From Glaciecola sp. UBA1851 (GTDB lineage: Bacteria; Pseudomonadota; Gammaproteobacteria; Enterobacterales; Alteromonadaceae), in assembly GCA_002338515.1 (NCBI GenBank), contig DDIL01000043.1:581-64580 (forward strand): 64,000 bases of DNA, written 5' to 3'. The notes below the pieces were generated by a model, which saw only the letters and a program-made list of their open reading frames with translations, ran no database searches and had not been told where the DNA came from. Shown here in pieces: positions 48,426 through 58,744 of this stretch. The position numbers and the translations under genes are program-made. Position 1 is the stretch's first letter. Each line of letters opens with the position of its first letter.

Positions 48426-49292
48426 TTATGACTTTAAACGTGTTTTGATGTATTTTGCCATAGTAGCACTCACCTGAGGGTGCTGAGTGTCTAAATTAAC
48501 TAATACAATACTGATTTTTCCTAATTTAGGTAAACGTTTATCTTTAATAATGGATAGTTCATCTGGCACAATCGACTTCGCTAATGCAGTAATGCCCAAC
48601 CCTTGTTTTAGCGCGGCTAGTAAGCCAAAGAAATCTGGGTTGGTATAACTTATTTTCCAAGGCTGGGTTTGTTGTTTTAATTTTTCGATGACTCTACTTC
48701 TATAAACACATCCATCTGGCGCAAGTACTAATGATAAGTTGTCTGACAAGCCAGGTTTTGTGGTATTACCTACCCAAATGAGTTCGTCTTCTCTTATTAC
48801 TTCTACATGTTCAGAATTGATATTGCTAGGCATGGAATTTGGTTGAACTAACGCAAGCACTAAATCAAATTGTTGGCTTTGGTTACTATGTAATAAATGT
48901 TTACTCAGTGCTGATGTGACATCCAGCGATACGTCTGGATACCGATTAGAAAATTCTCCCACTATGCTCGGTAACAAAGCTGAAGCAAATTCGCTAGGAA
49001 TACCTAATCGCATTCTTCCTCTCAACGTTTCATGACTCATTTCTCTAAATATATCGTCATTGATTGCCAGCATTTGCATGGCCTTTTTATACAGTCGTTT
49101 ACCTTGAATGTTGATTTGGTAGCCTTGCCCAACTTTATCGAATAGTTTTGTACTAAGTTGCCCTTCTAATTTTTTTATTTGCAAACTAATGGCCGGTTGA
49201 GAGCGACCAAGTACTTCTCCTGCCTTATTAAAATTTCCTACTTCAACTATAGTGACAAAGGTTCTTAGATTGTCTAAGGAAAGTTGTTTCAT
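48426..49292 (-). CDS. LysR family transcriptional regulator
   Basis: 288 residues. Winged helix-turn-helix at about 1-60 (FNKAGEVLGRSQPAISLQIKKLE), then a substrate-binding domain. The ATG used has GAGG eight bases upstream; a GTG three codons before is less likely. It is divergent from gcvT and directly upstream of the amidohydrolase gene, so either may be its target. Its N-terminus does not resemble GcvA, so I do not name it as the glycine regulator. Confidence 0.92.
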   Translation of the reverse strand: MKQLSLDNLRTFVTIVEVGNFNKAGEVLGRSQPAISLQIKKLEGQLSTKLFDKVGQGYQINIQGKRLYKKAMQMLAINDDIFREMSHETLRGRMRLGIPSEFASALLPSIVGEFSNRYPDVSLDVTSALSKHLLHSNQSQQFDLVLALVQPNSMPSNINSEHVEVIREDELIWVGNTTKPGLSDNLSLVLAPDGCVYRSRVIEKLKQQTQPWKISYTNPDFFGLLAALKQGLGITALAKSIVPDELSIIKDKRLPKLGKISIVLVNLDTQHPQVSATMAKYIKTRLKS

Positions 49293-49475
49293 TAATACCA
49301 CCTCAGTGAATATGGCAAATCAATTAAGTACTTAAAAGACATAGCTTTTATTAGTTATGTTTATTTTTTGATGATAATACATTTGAATTTCTTATGTAAT
49401 GATTAAATCTTTTAATTTGTTTCACTATGCGTGCTTTCTTATACTAAACACCAAATTTATAGGTTGAGTGGCGTA

Positions 49476-50564
49476 ATGAACAAAACAGATTTACATAGTG
49501 CACATATTGATGCTGGCGCAAAAATGGTCGACTTCTTTGGATGGGAAATGCCGATTAACTATGGTTCTCAAATAGAAGAGCACCATGCGGTACGGCAAGA
49601 CGCGGGCATGTTTGACGTATCTCATATGACAATAGTTGATGTAACTGGCCACGAAGCAAAAGACTACTTACGATACTTGCTAGCGAATGATGTCGCTAAA
49701 CTAGTAGAAAAAGGAAAGGCACTTTACAGTGGCATGCTAAATGAGCAGGCTGGTGTAGTAGATGATTTGATTGTTTATCATTTTGATGCAACTAATTATC
49801 GTTTAGTTGTTAATTCAGCTACAAAAGAAAAAGACTTAAATTGGTTAAATAAAATAGCTGAAAATTTTGACGTTCAAGTGCAAGAACAAACTGCCTTTGT
49901 AATGATTGCAGTGCAAGGTCCTAATGCAAAACTAAAAGCAGGTTCGTTGTTTACTGAAGCTCAAAAAGAAGCGGTGTCGGGCATGAAACCCTTTTATGGC
50001 GTTCAAGCCGAAGACTTATTCATTGCGACTACTGGTTATACTGGCGAGGCTGGATACGAAATAATGGTGCCCAAAAGTCGCGCGCTAGAGTTTTGGGATG
50101 GTTTATTGAAAGCCGGTGTTGTGCCTTGTGGATTGGGTGCCAGAGATACACTACGCCTAGAAGCAGGTATGAATTTATACGGACAAGACATGGATGAGAC
50201 GGTGTCGCCATTAGCTGCCAATATGGGCTGGACTATCACGTGGGAGCCAACTAGCCGTGATTTTGTGGGGCGTGAAGTGCTAGAGAAGCAGCGCGAACAA
50301 GGAACAGAGAAACTGATAGGGTTGGTGTTTAAAGAGAAAGGTGTTTTAAGAGCAGGTTTAACCGTTAAAACATCCGATGGAGAGGGATTGATAACCTCAG
50401 GAACATTTTCACCCACGCTAGGACATAGTATTGCGATGGCGCGCGTGCCAAATACTGAAGGCGCTAAAATAGGTAACACAGCGCAAGTCCAAATGCGAAA
50501 AAAATGGGTTGATGTTGAAATTGTAAAGCCAAGTTTCGTGCGTAACGGAAAAAGCGTGCTGTAA
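49476..50564 (+). CDS. gcvT: Aminomethyltransferase GcvT (glycine cleavage T protein)
   Basis: 362 residues. It transfers the methylene group from aminomethyl-lipoyl H protein to tetrahydrofolate, releasing ammonia. Clear blocks: [17 protein letters not shown], a folate-binding Asp in [19 protein letters not shown] (split), [11 protein letters not shown] and [14 protein letters not shown]. The start [20 protein letters not shown] fits homologues; an in-frame start 15 codons earlier adds a divergent stretch. No glycine riboswitch is visible upstream. First gene of gcvT-gcvH-gcvP. Confidence 0.97.
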   Translation: MNKTDLHSAHIDAGAKMVDFFGWEMPINYGSQIEEHHAVRQDAGMFDVSHMTIVDVTGHEAKDYLRYLLANDVAKLVEKGKALYSGMLNEQAGVVDDLIVYHFDATNYRLVVNSATKEKDLNWLNKIAENFDVQVQEQTAFVMIAVQGPNAKLKAGSLFTEAQKEAVSGMKPFYGVQAEDLFIATTGYTGEAGYEIMVPKSRALEFWDGLLKAGVVPCGLGARDTLRLEAGMNLYGQDMDETVSPLAANMGWTITWEPTSRDFVGREVLEKQREQGTEKLIGLVFKEKGVLRAGLTVKTSDGEGLITSGTFSPTLGHSIAMARVPNTEGAKIGNTAQVQMRKKWVDVEIVKPSFVRNGKSVL

Positions 50565-50639
50565 ACGTTAGAAAGTTAATTGGCATTAAAGTTAATATAT
50601 TTAAAACAGTTTTCTAAAGAATAAAGATAAGGATCTAAA

Positions 50640-51029
50640 ATGAGCAACATACCAGCTGAACTAAAATATACAAGCACACATGAATGGGTTCGTGCAGAAG
50701 GAGAGGGCGTATTCACAATTGGCATTACTGAGCATGCCCAAGATCTACTAGGTGACATGGTATTTTTAGATTTACCCGATGTAGGCGATGCGGTAACTAC
50801 CGGAGAAGACTGCGCTGTTGCAGAATCAGTCAAAGCGGCATCTGATATTTATGCGCCTATTACAGGTGAAGTGTTAGAAGTAAACGAAGAATTAGAAGAT
50901 GCGCCTGAATTAGTCAACTCTGATGCATTTGGTGACGGCTGGTTATTTAAAATCAAAGCAGACGATGCAAGCGAAGTTGATGGTTTACTTGATGCTGAAG
51001 GTTATGCAGGCGTTATTGCTGACGAATAA
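50640..51029 (+). CDS. gcvH: Glycine cleavage system H protein
   Basis: 129 residues, standard length. Carries the lipoyl group that shuttles the aminomethyl intermediate between GcvP and GcvT. The lipoyl Lys is in [13 protein letters not shown] (about residue 65); TSTHEWVR at the N-terminus and DGWLFKIK near the end are typical. AAGGATC stands before the ATG. Gaps of 75 bases to gcvT and 28 to gcvP. Confidence 0.98.
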   Translation: MSNIPAELKYTSTHEWVRAEGEGVFTIGITEHAQDLLGDMVFLDLPDVGDAVTTGEDCAVAESVKAASDIYAPITGEVLEVNEELEDAPELVNSDAFGDGWLFKIKADDASEVDGLLDAEGYAGVIADE

Positions 51030-51057
51030 AATCTAACTTATTTAAAGGTTATAGTTC

Positions 51058-53988
51058 ATGAATGTTGGAAAAAAAGTGGTCGCGCCAGCGACGCTATCTC
51101 AGCTTGAGAATCAAAACGAATTTATTCGTCGCCATATTGGCCCTGGACAGCAAGAAATAGACCATATGCTAGCCGACGTGGGTGCAAGTTCACTAGATGA
51201 TTTAATGCAGCAAACAGTGCCTGCAAGTATTCGTAGTGAAGGCCTCAAAGTGGGTGAGGCTCAGCGTGAAGAAGTTGCTTTAGCTGAGTTAAAAGCCGTT
51301 GCAGACGAAAACAAAGTATTCCGCTCATTCATAGGTATGGGGTATTCAAACACATTTACTCCCAATGTAATTTTAAGAAATGTGCTTGAAAATCCCGGTT
51401 GGTATACAGCTTATACGCCTTATCAACCTGAGATTGCGCAAGGCAGACTGCAATCTATCCTTAATTTCCAACAAACTACTATTGATTTGACGGGTTTACC
51501 ATTAGCGTCCGCATCGTTATTAGATGAAGCAACGGCAGCAGCTGAAGCGATGGCTTTGGCAAAACGCGTTTCTAAAAATAAAAAGGCGAATGCGTTTTTC
51601 ATTGCCAATGATGTTCACCCACAAACAAAAGATGTGCTAAAAACTCGCGCCGATATGTTTGGCTTTGAATTAGTTTATGGTGAATTATCTGAAGCCGCCT
51701 CTAGCGATTTCTTTGGTGCGTTACTGCAGTACCCAACCAGTACGGGTGAAATTGTTGATATTCAACAAACAATAGCAGACATACAATCACACAAAGCGGT
51801 GGTAGCCGTTGCCACAGATTTGTTGGCATTAACCCTACTAACTCCGCCTGGAGAGTTGGGTGCAGATGTTGCGTTTGGCAGCGCTCAGCGTTTTGGCGTT
51901 CCAATGGGATATGGTGGTCCACACGCGGCATTTTTTGCCACGCGTGATGCATACAAACGTTCTTTACCGGGTCGTATTATAGGTGTATCAAAAGATACGC
52001 GAGGACGAACTGCACTTAGAATGGCATTACAAACACGCGAACAACATATTCGCAGAGAAAAAGCGAATTCAAACATTTGTACGGCTCAGGTTTTATTAGC
52101 CAATATGGCCAGTTTTTATGCTGTATATCATGGCCCGCAAGGTTTAACCGCTATTGCTAATCGCATTCATAGATTGGCTGATATTTTGGCAAAAGGATTA
52201 CAAAGCAAAGGTGTTGAATTGGTCAATAAGACCTATTTTGATACGCTAACACTTAGAGTGGCGAATAAACATGAAGTGATTGTGGCAGCACTTGCAAATG
52301 AGATGAATCTTCGCACCGACTTAGACGGATTAGTGGGCGTATCACTAGACGAAACAACCACTAGACAAGATGTTGCAGACTTATTTGATGTGTTCTTAGG
52401 CGCAGGTCATGGTCTAAATGTCGCTGAGCTTGATGACGTCATTATTGCAGAAGGAAGTAGCTCTATTCCTGCAGAACTAGTTCGTACTACCGAGTTTTTG
52501 ACTCATCCTGTATTTAATCGTTATCACTCAGAAACGGAAATGCTGCGTTATATTAAAAGTTTAGAAAATAAAGATTTAGCATTAAACCATTCAATGATAT
52601 CGCTTGGCTCATGCACCATGAAGTTAAATGCAACCGCGGAAATGATACCTGTAACTTGGCCTCAGTTTGGTCAACTCCATCCATTTGCACCACTTGATCA
52701 AGCGCAAGGCTATACCAAGATGCTTGAAGAATTGAGTGATTGGCTTATTGATGTAACGGGTTACGACGCGCTGTCTATGCAACCAAATTCTGGCGCTCAA
52801 GGTGAGTATGCCGGTTTATTAGCTATTCAGCGTTATCATCAGAGTCGTGGAGATGAGCATAGAAATGTTTGTTTAATTCCACAGTCAGCTCATGGTACTA
52901 ACCCTGCTTCAGCACAAATGGTCAGCTTGAAAGTAGTAGTGGTAAATTGTGATGCAAAAGGTAATGTCGATTTAGCTGATTTGCGTGCAAAGGCTGAGCA
53001 GGTGAAAGACAACCTTAGCTGTGCCATGATCACTTACCCATCAACTCACGGCGTATATGAAGAAACCGTGCGCGAAATTTGTGACATAGTGCATGAATAT
53101 GGCGGTCAAGTGTATATGGATGGTGCGAATATGAACGCACAGGTTGGGATTACCTCACCTGGTTTAATTGGCTCTGATGTGTCGCATTTGAACTTGCATA
53201 AAACTTTCTGTATTCCACATGGTGGTGGTGGTCCGGGTATGGGGCCAATAGGTGTTAAATCACATCTTGCGCCGTTTTTACCTAGCCACAGTTTAGTTAA
53301 ACTAAAGGCTGCCGGTACAAATGATGATTTAGGTAATAATAGCGCTGTTTCAGCCGCTCCTTGGGGTAGCGCTTCAATACTGCCTATTAGCTATATGTAT
53401 ATCAAGATGATGGGTAGCGAAGGGCTTAAAAGAGCGACTGAAGTGGCAATGCTTAATGCCAACTACATCGCCACTAAACTTGAAGGGCATTACCCTATAT
53501 TGTACAAAGGCATGAACGGCCGTATTGCTCATGAATGTATTGTAGATTTACGCCCATTAAAAGAGGCGTCAGGCGTGACTGAGGTGGATATAGCCAAACG
53601 TTTAAATGACTACGGTTTCCATGCGCCAACAATGAGCTTTCCTGTAGCCGGTACATTAATGATAGAACCAACGGAATCTGAAGCTAAAGTTGAACTAGAC
53701 CGCTTTATTGAAGCCATGATTTGCATACGCGAAGAAATTGCAAAAGTAGAAAGTGGCGAGTGGGATGCTACTGATAATCCACTGCATAATGCGCCACATA
53801 CATTAGCTGATTTAATTGATTCAAATTGGGATAGAAGCTACTCGCGTGAGTTAGCCGCGTATCCTGTTCCTGCTGTCGCAGCAAATAAGTTTTGGCCTAC
53901 AGTTAATCGAATTGATGATGTATTTGGTGATAGAAACTTAATATGTAGCTGTCCTGATTTAGATAGCTATAGGGAGTTTGCAGAATAA
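51058..53988 (+). CDS. gcvP: Glycine dehydrogenase (decarboxylating) GcvP
   Basis: 976 residues, the fused single-chain P protein. PLP-dependent glycine decarboxylation. N-terminal block [17 protein letters not shown], the first catalytic-fold half to about 450, then the active half with [12 protein letters not shown] and the PLP Lys in [20 protein letters not shown] (about residues 715-735). Together with GcvT, GcvH and the lpd product encoded at 26569-27990 it forms the glycine cleavage system, which supplies 5,10-methylene-THF. Confidence 0.98.
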   Translation: MNVGKKVVAPATLSQLENQNEFIRRHIGPGQQEIDHMLADVGASSLDDLMQQTVPASIRSEGLKVGEAQREEVALAELKAVADENKVFRSFIGMGYSNTFTPNVILRNVLENPGWYTAYTPYQPEIAQGRLQSILNFQQTTIDLTGLPLASASLLDEATAAAEAMALAKRVSKNKKANAFFIANDVHPQTKDVLKTRADMFGFELVYGELSEAASSDFFGALLQYPTSTGEIVDIQQTIADIQSHKAVVAVATDLLALTLLTPPGELGADVAFGSAQRFGVPMGYGGPHAAFFATRDAYKRSLPGRIIGVSKDTRGRTALRMALQTREQHIRREKANSNICTAQVLLANMASFYAVYHGPQGLTAIANRIHRLADILAKGLQSKGVELVNKTYFDTLTLRVANKHEVIVAALANEMNLRTDLDGLVGVSLDETTTRQDVADLFDVFLGAGHGLNVAELDDVIIAEGSSSIPAELVRTTEFLTHPVFNRYHSETEMLRYIKSLENKDLALNHSMISLGSCTMKLNATAEMIPVTWPQFGQLHPFAPLDQAQGYTKMLEELSDWLIDVTGYDALSMQPNSGAQGEYAGLLAIQRYHQSRGDEHRNVCLIPQSAHGTNPASAQMVSLKVVVVNCDAKGNVDLADLRAKAEQVKDNLSCAMITYPSTHGVYEETVREICDIVHEYGGQVYMDGANMNAQVGITSPGLIGSDVSHLNLHKTFCIPHGGGGPGMGPIGVKSHLAPFLPSHSLVKLKAAGTNDDLGNNSAVSAAPWGSASILPISYMYIKMMGSEGLKRATEVAMLNANYIATKLEGHYPILYKGMNGRIAHECIVDLRPLKEASGVTEVDIAKRLNDYGFHAPTMSFPVAGTLMIEPTESEAKVELDRFIEAMICIREEIAKVESGEWDATDNPLHNAPHTLADLIDSNWDRSYSRELAAYPVPAVAANKFWPTVNRIDDVFGDRNLICSCPDLDSYREFAE

Positions 53989-53998
53989 ATTAATACAT

Positions 53999-54445
53999 CT
54001 AGTTTATTGTATGTAGCTCTCGCTCAAGGGAGCTACATTTCAATGTGTTTTCAATAATCCAAAGCTGCTGTTTAGCTTGAGTTATCCCCCACGATAATGC
54101 TGCTTTGTCGTCTTCATCGCCCAAATTTTGTTTTAAGCGATTGTTTAAGCAATGAATTAATTCGCATAAACACTCTCGCACGTATCGCCTGTTATTATAA
54201 GTTAAATGAAAATAAGCTAAGTTACGAAAGCTAATAATTAAAATACTAATAGAATCTTTGTTGCATGCTAATTTAACAAATAACTGCTTCGCTTTTTCAG
54301 CAGCTTTTTCATAAAGGCAATTAGCGTAGAATAAATTTCCTTCTCTACATGAATTGTTAGCGCTTATAGTTAATTTTTTCCATTTATTAATAGTTTGCTC
54401 ATTGTGTTGTTTTTTATTTGTATTTTCTATCAATGGTAGCCGCAT
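53999..54445 (-). CDS. Uncharacterised helical (TPR-like) protein in a Fur-controlled operon
   Basis: 148 residues, no signal peptide or membrane segment. I do not recognise it with certainty. The middle is helical with a TPR-like pattern: A at turn positions in GNLFYANCLYEKAAEKAKQL and again in RNLAYFHLTYNNRRYVRECL. Seven cysteines is a high number for its size. It may belong to a small TPR-like DUF family of Vibrio and Alteromonas (DUF2753 type), but that is a weak guess. AGGA stands before the ATG. It follows a 44-residue membrane peptide gene by 45 bases and both lie behind a promoter with a Fur box, suggesting a role under iron limitation. Confidence 0.75.
   Translation of the reverse strand: MRLPLIENTNKKQHNEQTINKWKKLTISANNSCREGNLFYANCLYEKAAEKAKQLFVKLACNKDSISILIISFRNLAYFHLTYNNRRYVRECLCELIHCLNNRLKQNLGDEDDKAALSWGITQAKQQLWIIENTLKCSSLERELHTIN
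54011..54040 (+). terminator. Probable terminator after gcvP
   Basis: ATGTAGCTC - ten-base loop - GAGCTACAT then TTTC, 23 bases after the gcvP stop. The T-run is short. It lies inside the last codons of the convergent minus-strand gene. Confidence 0.65.
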
Positions 54446-54490
54446 TTTTATCTTTTTCCTGAGATGGTTGATTGAATAATAATCAAGCAG

Positions 54491-54625
54491 TTAGTAACTG
54501 TTCGAAGATTTACTGTTGTGACGAGAAAGACTGCAAAATACTAACTTAATACTTAAATAACCAATGAAAACGAAGCAAAGCACTGCAACGTCAAATATCA
54601 AAAATGGTAACCAATTTAGTTCCAT
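54491..54625 (-). CDS. 44-residue membrane peptide, Fur-controlled
   Basis: Reading MELNWLPFLIFDVAVLCFVF, then a continuing hydrophobic stretch to about residue 32, then a basic, Ser/Asn-rich tail (SRHNSKSSNSY). One membrane helix is predicted, N-terminus probably outside by the positive-inside rule. AGGG stands about eight bases before the ATG and the predicted transcript start is only about 32 bases upstream. No family is recognised. The evidence for expression is its position directly behind a strong promoter and Fur box, and its shared direction with the next gene. Confidence 0.65.
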   Translation of the reverse strand: MELNWLPFLIFDVAVLCFVFIGYLSIKLVFCSLSRHNSKSSNSY

Positions 54626-54645
54626 GTTTAGCACCCTAATCTAAA

Positions 54646-54660
54646 TGATAATAATTATCA
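54646..54660. promoter_or_regulatory. Fur box
   Basis: TGATAATAATTATCA is a perfect 7-1-7 Fur site. It is the centre of a larger perfect palindrome, 54632-54674 (21-base arms around one A), and covers the predicted transcription start of the small operon. Confidence 0.92.
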
Positions 54661-54663
54661 TTT

Positions 54664-54692
54664 AGATTAGGGTGTGTTCGCCTTACTGTCAA
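54664..54692 (-). promoter_or_regulatory. Promoter of the Fur-controlled small operon
   Basis: Minus strand TTGACA (54687-54692), 17-base spacer, TAATCT (54664-54669). The -35 is perfect; the -10 keeps the three most important bases. Start of transcription falls at about 54657, inside the Fur box. Confidence 0.75.
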
Positions 54693-54934
54693 GAGAAATT
54701 ACTAACTTCATTTAAAGCCTTATTTTTTGAAACAAAAGTAGACATGCAAATTCATCTTCAACACCATGTGTTCTTTAGAGTGAATTGGCTTTCAAACAAT
54801 GATATTAGAACGACTATGATTCATGTCATTGCTTTGATTTATTAACTAATTCAAAAGTGAATGAGTCAATGATTAGTATTGCTAAGCTATATCTGCGACA
54901 ATGATACATTACTCAATCACCAGTATCGTCGTAA

Positions 54935-56416
54935 ATGGATTCAAACGTTTCTCAGCAAGGCTCTGCTTCACCTGATATATCCTCTATAGCAACTGGTCAT
55001 TTTGATAGAACTTCAGAACAATATTCACATCCTCATAGTCAAAAACGCCAATACAGAATTTATATTCCGACATCAGCAGGCGAAGGTCCTCTTCCACTTG
55101 TTATGGTTTTACATGGATGTGAGCAAACTCATGCAGATATTCAAACTATTAGTCAGTTTGATCAGGTTGCTGAACAGAACGGATTTGCGGTTGTATATCC
55201 TTTTGTAACCAAATACCCCGATTTTCGAAATATAAACTGCTGGGGATGGTGGCGTGAGGAGCAAATTAGTGCAAACTCCGGTGAAGTGGAAGATCTTTGG
55301 AAAATAGCCGAAGAAGTTATTGATGAGTTTAATATTGACCGCAATAGTGTGCATATAACGGGCTTATCGGCCGGTGGTGCTATGGCCGCAGCAGCGCTAG
55401 TAGTGCATGGAAATCGTTTCGCTTCAGGAGCGGCTGTAGCAGGTTTAGCATATGGTGAAACTATTTATGCGGTACAACAGCTATTTGGTGGTCGCCCAAC
55501 TTATCAATCTCTTGAAAATACTGTATCAAAAATGAAATCTCAAAGTAGAGACGACTCTACACTCCCGCCCTTATGTATTATCCATTCTCAAGGCGATAAT
55601 ATAGTAGATATTCAAGCGGGGAAAAACCTACGAGATAGTTGGCTTCAATTTTTATCACCAGACAAACTGTCTGTCAGAAGTACCGAAGAGCATGAACAAG
55701 ATGACAGCCACTGGAGTCACACTTGTTATGGTATTGCAGAAGACCGCGCATTTGTTGAAACCATATTTTTTGAAAAGCTTCGTCACGGTTGGTACGGCGG
55801 AGAAGCTGGCAGTTATAGTTTCCCAGATGCACCCGATATTTCGTCGTTAATGTGGACATTCTTTGAGAAGCATTCATTGAATAAATTAGAAATAACTGAG
55901 GAAATAAATACTTCTGATGAAAATATACACGACGAGTTAGACGTTCCAATCGTTAGTTTACCAGTATTAGATTCTGCTGAGATAGAGATACAGCCCCCAG
56001 AATACAATGAAGAGGAAACCCATGCTGAAATCGACAATATGCAAGAAGAAGAGGAGATAGAGTTAGCCGAAACAGAAGCAGAAGACAAATCCAGAAATAT
56101 TAGAGCAGAGGAAGATGAGCAAATTGTATTGCAGGCAGAAGATGGCTTGGATAGTCCAACAAACATTGTGAACTCATCCAATTTCGATGCTCCAAAAGAT
56201 ATCAAAACAGTTAACCAAAAAGAATCTGCACCATGCGTAAATAATTGTAGTGAAGGGAATACTGAAGAAAGTTCAAATAGTGATACAGAGCAGCAACATA
56301 AAGATCAGGAATTAGATAAAGCCCCAAAATTAGAAACTAAAAGTCCTTTTGAATTGTCATCACAAAATATATTCTCACAATTTATCAAACGTATTAAAAC
56401 GTGGTTTACTTTTTAG
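54935..56416 (+). CDS. PHB-depolymerase-family alpha/beta hydrolase with acidic tail
   Basis: 493 residues. Residues 30-313 form an esterase of the polyhydroxybutyrate depolymerase family: oxyanion segment VMVLHGCEQ, lipase box GLSAGG with Ser145, Asp221 in SQGDNIVD and His284 in LRHGWYGG. There is no signal peptide, unlike secreted depolymerases. Residues 320-470 are low complexity, rich in Glu, Asp, Ser and Asn, and the chain ends with a short basic/aromatic helix (SQFIKRIKTWFTF). That design suggests an intracellular enzyme held to a surface, such as a polymer granule or membrane. Ribosome site is weak. No phaC or phasin gene is near. Confidence 0.85.
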   Translation: MDSNVSQQGSASPDISSIATGHFDRTSEQYSHPHSQKRQYRIYIPTSAGEGPLPLVMVLHGCEQTHADIQTISQFDQVAEQNGFAVVYPFVTKYPDFRNINCWGWWREEQISANSGEVEDLWKIAEEVIDEFNIDRNSVHITGLSAGGAMAAAALVVHGNRFASGAAVAGLAYGETIYAVQQLFGGRPTYQSLENTVSKMKSQSRDDSTLPPLCIIHSQGDNIVDIQAGKNLRDSWLQFLSPDKLSVRSTEEHEQDDSHWSHTCYGIAEDRAFVETIFFEKLRHGWYGGEAGSYSFPDAPDISSLMWTFFEKHSLNKLEITEEINTSDENIHDELDVPIVSLPVLDSAEIEIQPPEYNEEETHAEIDNMQEEEEIELAETEAEDKSRNIRAEEDEQIVLQAEDGLDSPTNIVNSSNFDAPKDIKTVNQKESAPCVNNCSEGNTEESSNSDTEQQHKDQELDKAPKLETKSPFELSSQNIFSQFIKRIKTWFTF

Positions 56417-56465
56417 TTAATCTTTGATTGATTGTGTATCTAAAATGACGAGACAAAAGAGATAA

Positions 56466-57530
56466 TTATTCGATATCTGCTACTTCAATTCTATTTCGAC
56501 CATTTTGTTTCCCTTGATACAATGCATTGTCGGCACGTGCAATTGCGTTACTAAGCTGTTCAAACTCGGTAATCAGACTTATTCCAATGGTAACTGTTGG
56601 CGCATAAGGTAACGCCAATTTATTCGACCAATCGTGCTGCTTGAGTTGGTCTTGCATACGTAATGAATGGCTTAGAGCCTCTTCTGTGTCAGCACCGGGC
56701 AATACTATTAAGAATTCTTCGCCGCCCCAACGAGAAAGTAAGTCGCCTTCTCTAATTTGCGTTTGGAATACTTTGGCCACCTCAATAATGACTTTGTCAC
56801 CCATTTCATGTCCATATTCATCATTAATTCGTTTAAAATGATCAATATCCACTATTAATACAGAAATAGAATTGGAAGCTCGTTTTAATCTGGCTATTTC
56901 TCTATCCGCTAAATAGTTCATGTGGCGTCTATTCAATAACTCGGTAAGCGGATCGGTTGTCGCCATAATATGTAGTTTCTTATTTGCCTTTTTCACTGTT
57001 TGTATATAGAAAAGTGATAAATAGCTAAATAGCACAAATACAACGCTTAAATTGAATATATGAATAAATTGCAATGCAATAGGGTTTATTGGTTGTATTG
57101 GGTCAATAAACCAGTTTAAACAGGCTAATCCACTGTAAAAAACAAAGAGTAAAAACAGCGACAAAGTGGCAGAGTTCTTTTTGGTAGAAATGCAAAGTGC
57201 AGGTATAAAAATCATCAAGTAATAGTGAAATCCGCTTTCCCAGCCAATTAATACAATACCTAAAGCTGCATGTATAAATATTTCAGCGCACATGAGCCTG
57301 ACGCCCAATCTATTATTTCTATTTTTAAATGCAAAATAGGCAGCGGCGTACAAGATAACACTGCCTATATTGACCCATGCTAGGATGGGGGAGTCCAAAT
57401 AGTAAAAAATAAAAAAGAATGATGTATCAATAAGTGCGGCTAAAATGGTAGTACGCATCAGCACACGCCAAAAGCCTGGTTTATTTCTATTTGACTTGAT
57501 AGGTGAAGCTACATCAGTGCTTTTGTTCAT
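56466..57530 (-). CDS. Membrane diguanylate cyclase (GGDEF)
   Basis: 354 residues. About six membrane helices between residues 25 and 180 form a sensor-like region of no named family; a GGDEF domain follows (about 190-350). The signature is GGEEF, preceded by RWGG, and the inhibitory site RxxD (REGD) stands five residues before it, so it should make cyclic di-GMP and be product-inhibited. DPLTELLNRRH and DIDHFKRINDEYGH are intact. It converges with the hydrolase gene with a 49-base gap. Confidence 0.95.
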   Translation of the reverse strand: MNKSTDVASPIKSNRNKPGFWRVLMRTTILAALIDTSFFFIFYYLDSPILAWVNIGSVILYAAAYFAFKNRNNRLGVRLMCAEIFIHAALGIVLIGWESGFHYYLMIFIPALCISTKKNSATLSLFLLFVFYSGLACLNWFIDPIQPINPIALQFIHIFNLSVVFVLFSYLSLFYIQTVKKANKKLHIMATTDPLTELLNRRHMNYLADREIARLKRASNSISVLIVDIDHFKRINDEYGHEMGDKVIIEVAKVFQTQIREGDLLSRWGGEEFLIVLPGADTEEALSHSLRMQDQLKQHDWSNKLALPYAPTVTIGISLITEFEQLSNAIARADNALYQGKQNGRNRIEVADIE

Positions 57531-57647
57531 TTAAAATGATACATACAAGGTAAATATTAACTCTTAATCGTTGACAAGTTTATGCAGTTTAGTATGTATC
57601 TGTAATTCTGTAGAAAAATTGAATTATTTGCTTTATTTTTAAACAAA

Positions 57648-58547
57648 CTAATTATTTTTCAATGCTTTTGACATCGCCTTTATATGTGCTGGGCCTATTT
57701 CACAACAGCCACCAATAATGGTCGCACCCCATTCAACCCACATTTTTGCAAACTCTACATATGCATCAGGAGACAAGTCTTTTCTGGCATCTAAAGCGGC
57801 AACTGTATCGCCTGGGTACAATTCTTCAACTGATTTAAATCCGTTTGCATAGGCACCTATTTCAATTTCGTAGTCAGCAGTTGTTTTGATATTTTGCAAT
57901 AACGGCCAGCTAGCAGTAATCGCTTCTGGTTGACTACAATTCAACAATATAGCGTTTGGTTTAAATGCTAAAACAGCCTGCAATGCTTCTTCTAATGACT
58001 CACCACTTCGTAATAATTGTTCTGTGTTATCAGCCAAAGTGAATGCAGTCCAAAAGGGTTTTTCCGATAGCTTAGCTGCTGCACAAGCTGCTTTAGCTTC
58101 GGTTATTGAAGACATGGTTTCACAAATAAATAGGTCACAGCCTTCTTTTTGCAATGAAACAAGTTCTTTATAAATTACGTATGATTCATTGTAGCTTAAA
58201 CATGCTTCAGCTTTATAGCTTGCGACCAGTGGTGGTAAACAACCCGCAATGTTAACATGCTGCGCATTTGATTTTTCTACCGCTTGTTTTGCAGCCGCTT
58301 TGGCATTGTTATGAAGCAATACAAGTTTATCTAGCTGCCCTTCTCTGGCCAATCGGGGAGGGGTTGCAGTGTAAGTATTTAATATAATCACTTGTGCACC
58401 GGCATGAATAAAATCTAAGTGTAATTCACTCACTAATTCAGGCTCATGCATCATTATATCTGCAGACCACATAGGCGTGACTTCTCTTGTGCTTCTTTTG
58501 AGTAGCTCTTGACCCATTCCGCCGTCTAATAGTGTGATTTTATGCAT
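57648..58547 (-). CDS. mmuM: Homocysteine S-methyltransferase family protein
   Basis: 299 residues. Methylates homocysteine to methionine with S-methylmethionine or a similar donor. The N-terminal LLDGGMGQEL and the zinc ligands (NCSQPEAI and GGCCEIGPAHI) are present. No transporter mmuP or cobalamin domain is attached, so the donor is uncertain. The upstream 283 bases hold no gene and no MetJ box that I can see. Confidence 0.88.
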   Translation of the reverse strand: MHKITLLDGGMGQELLKRSTREVTPMWSADIMMHEPELVSELHLDFIHAGAQVIILNTYTATPPRLAREGQLDKLVLLHNNAKAAAKQAVEKSNAQHVNIAGCLPPLVASYKAEACLSYNESYVIYKELVSLQKEGCDLFICETMSSITEAKAACAAAKLSEKPFWTAFTLADNTEQLLRSGESLEEALQAVLAFKPNAILLNCSQPEAITASWPLLQNIKTTADYEIEIGAYANGFKSVEELYPGDTVAALDARKDLSPDAYVEFAKMWVEWGATIIGGCCEIGPAHIKAMSKALKNN

Positions 58548-58744
58548 ATATATTGTGCTCGACAGTGCGCACCAATAGAAAATCCATGATTAGAATTTAC
58601 CCCTGAAAATTTACTAATTTATTAAATCGAGTTGTTCAAAAAATTTTGTCGAAGTTTACAGGCTTGCTGTAACTATTGGTAGGGAAGGCGTGAAAATTCA
58701 TATTGAAACGTTAATCATTTCATTAAGGTCTATACAGAATATGC

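Noticed and set aside
48426..49292. LysR protein as GcvA
   Set aside because: Position next to gcvT suggests it, but the N-terminus and length differ from GcvA and it equally fits the amidohydrolase gene.
49293..49475. Glycine riboswitch upstream of gcvT
   Set aside because: No tandem glycine aptamer core (conserved G-rich joints) can be found in the AT-rich 180 bases.
58548..58744. MetJ box upstream of mmuM
   Set aside because: No segment matches AGACGTCT repeats; best partial match has five of eight bases in one half only.
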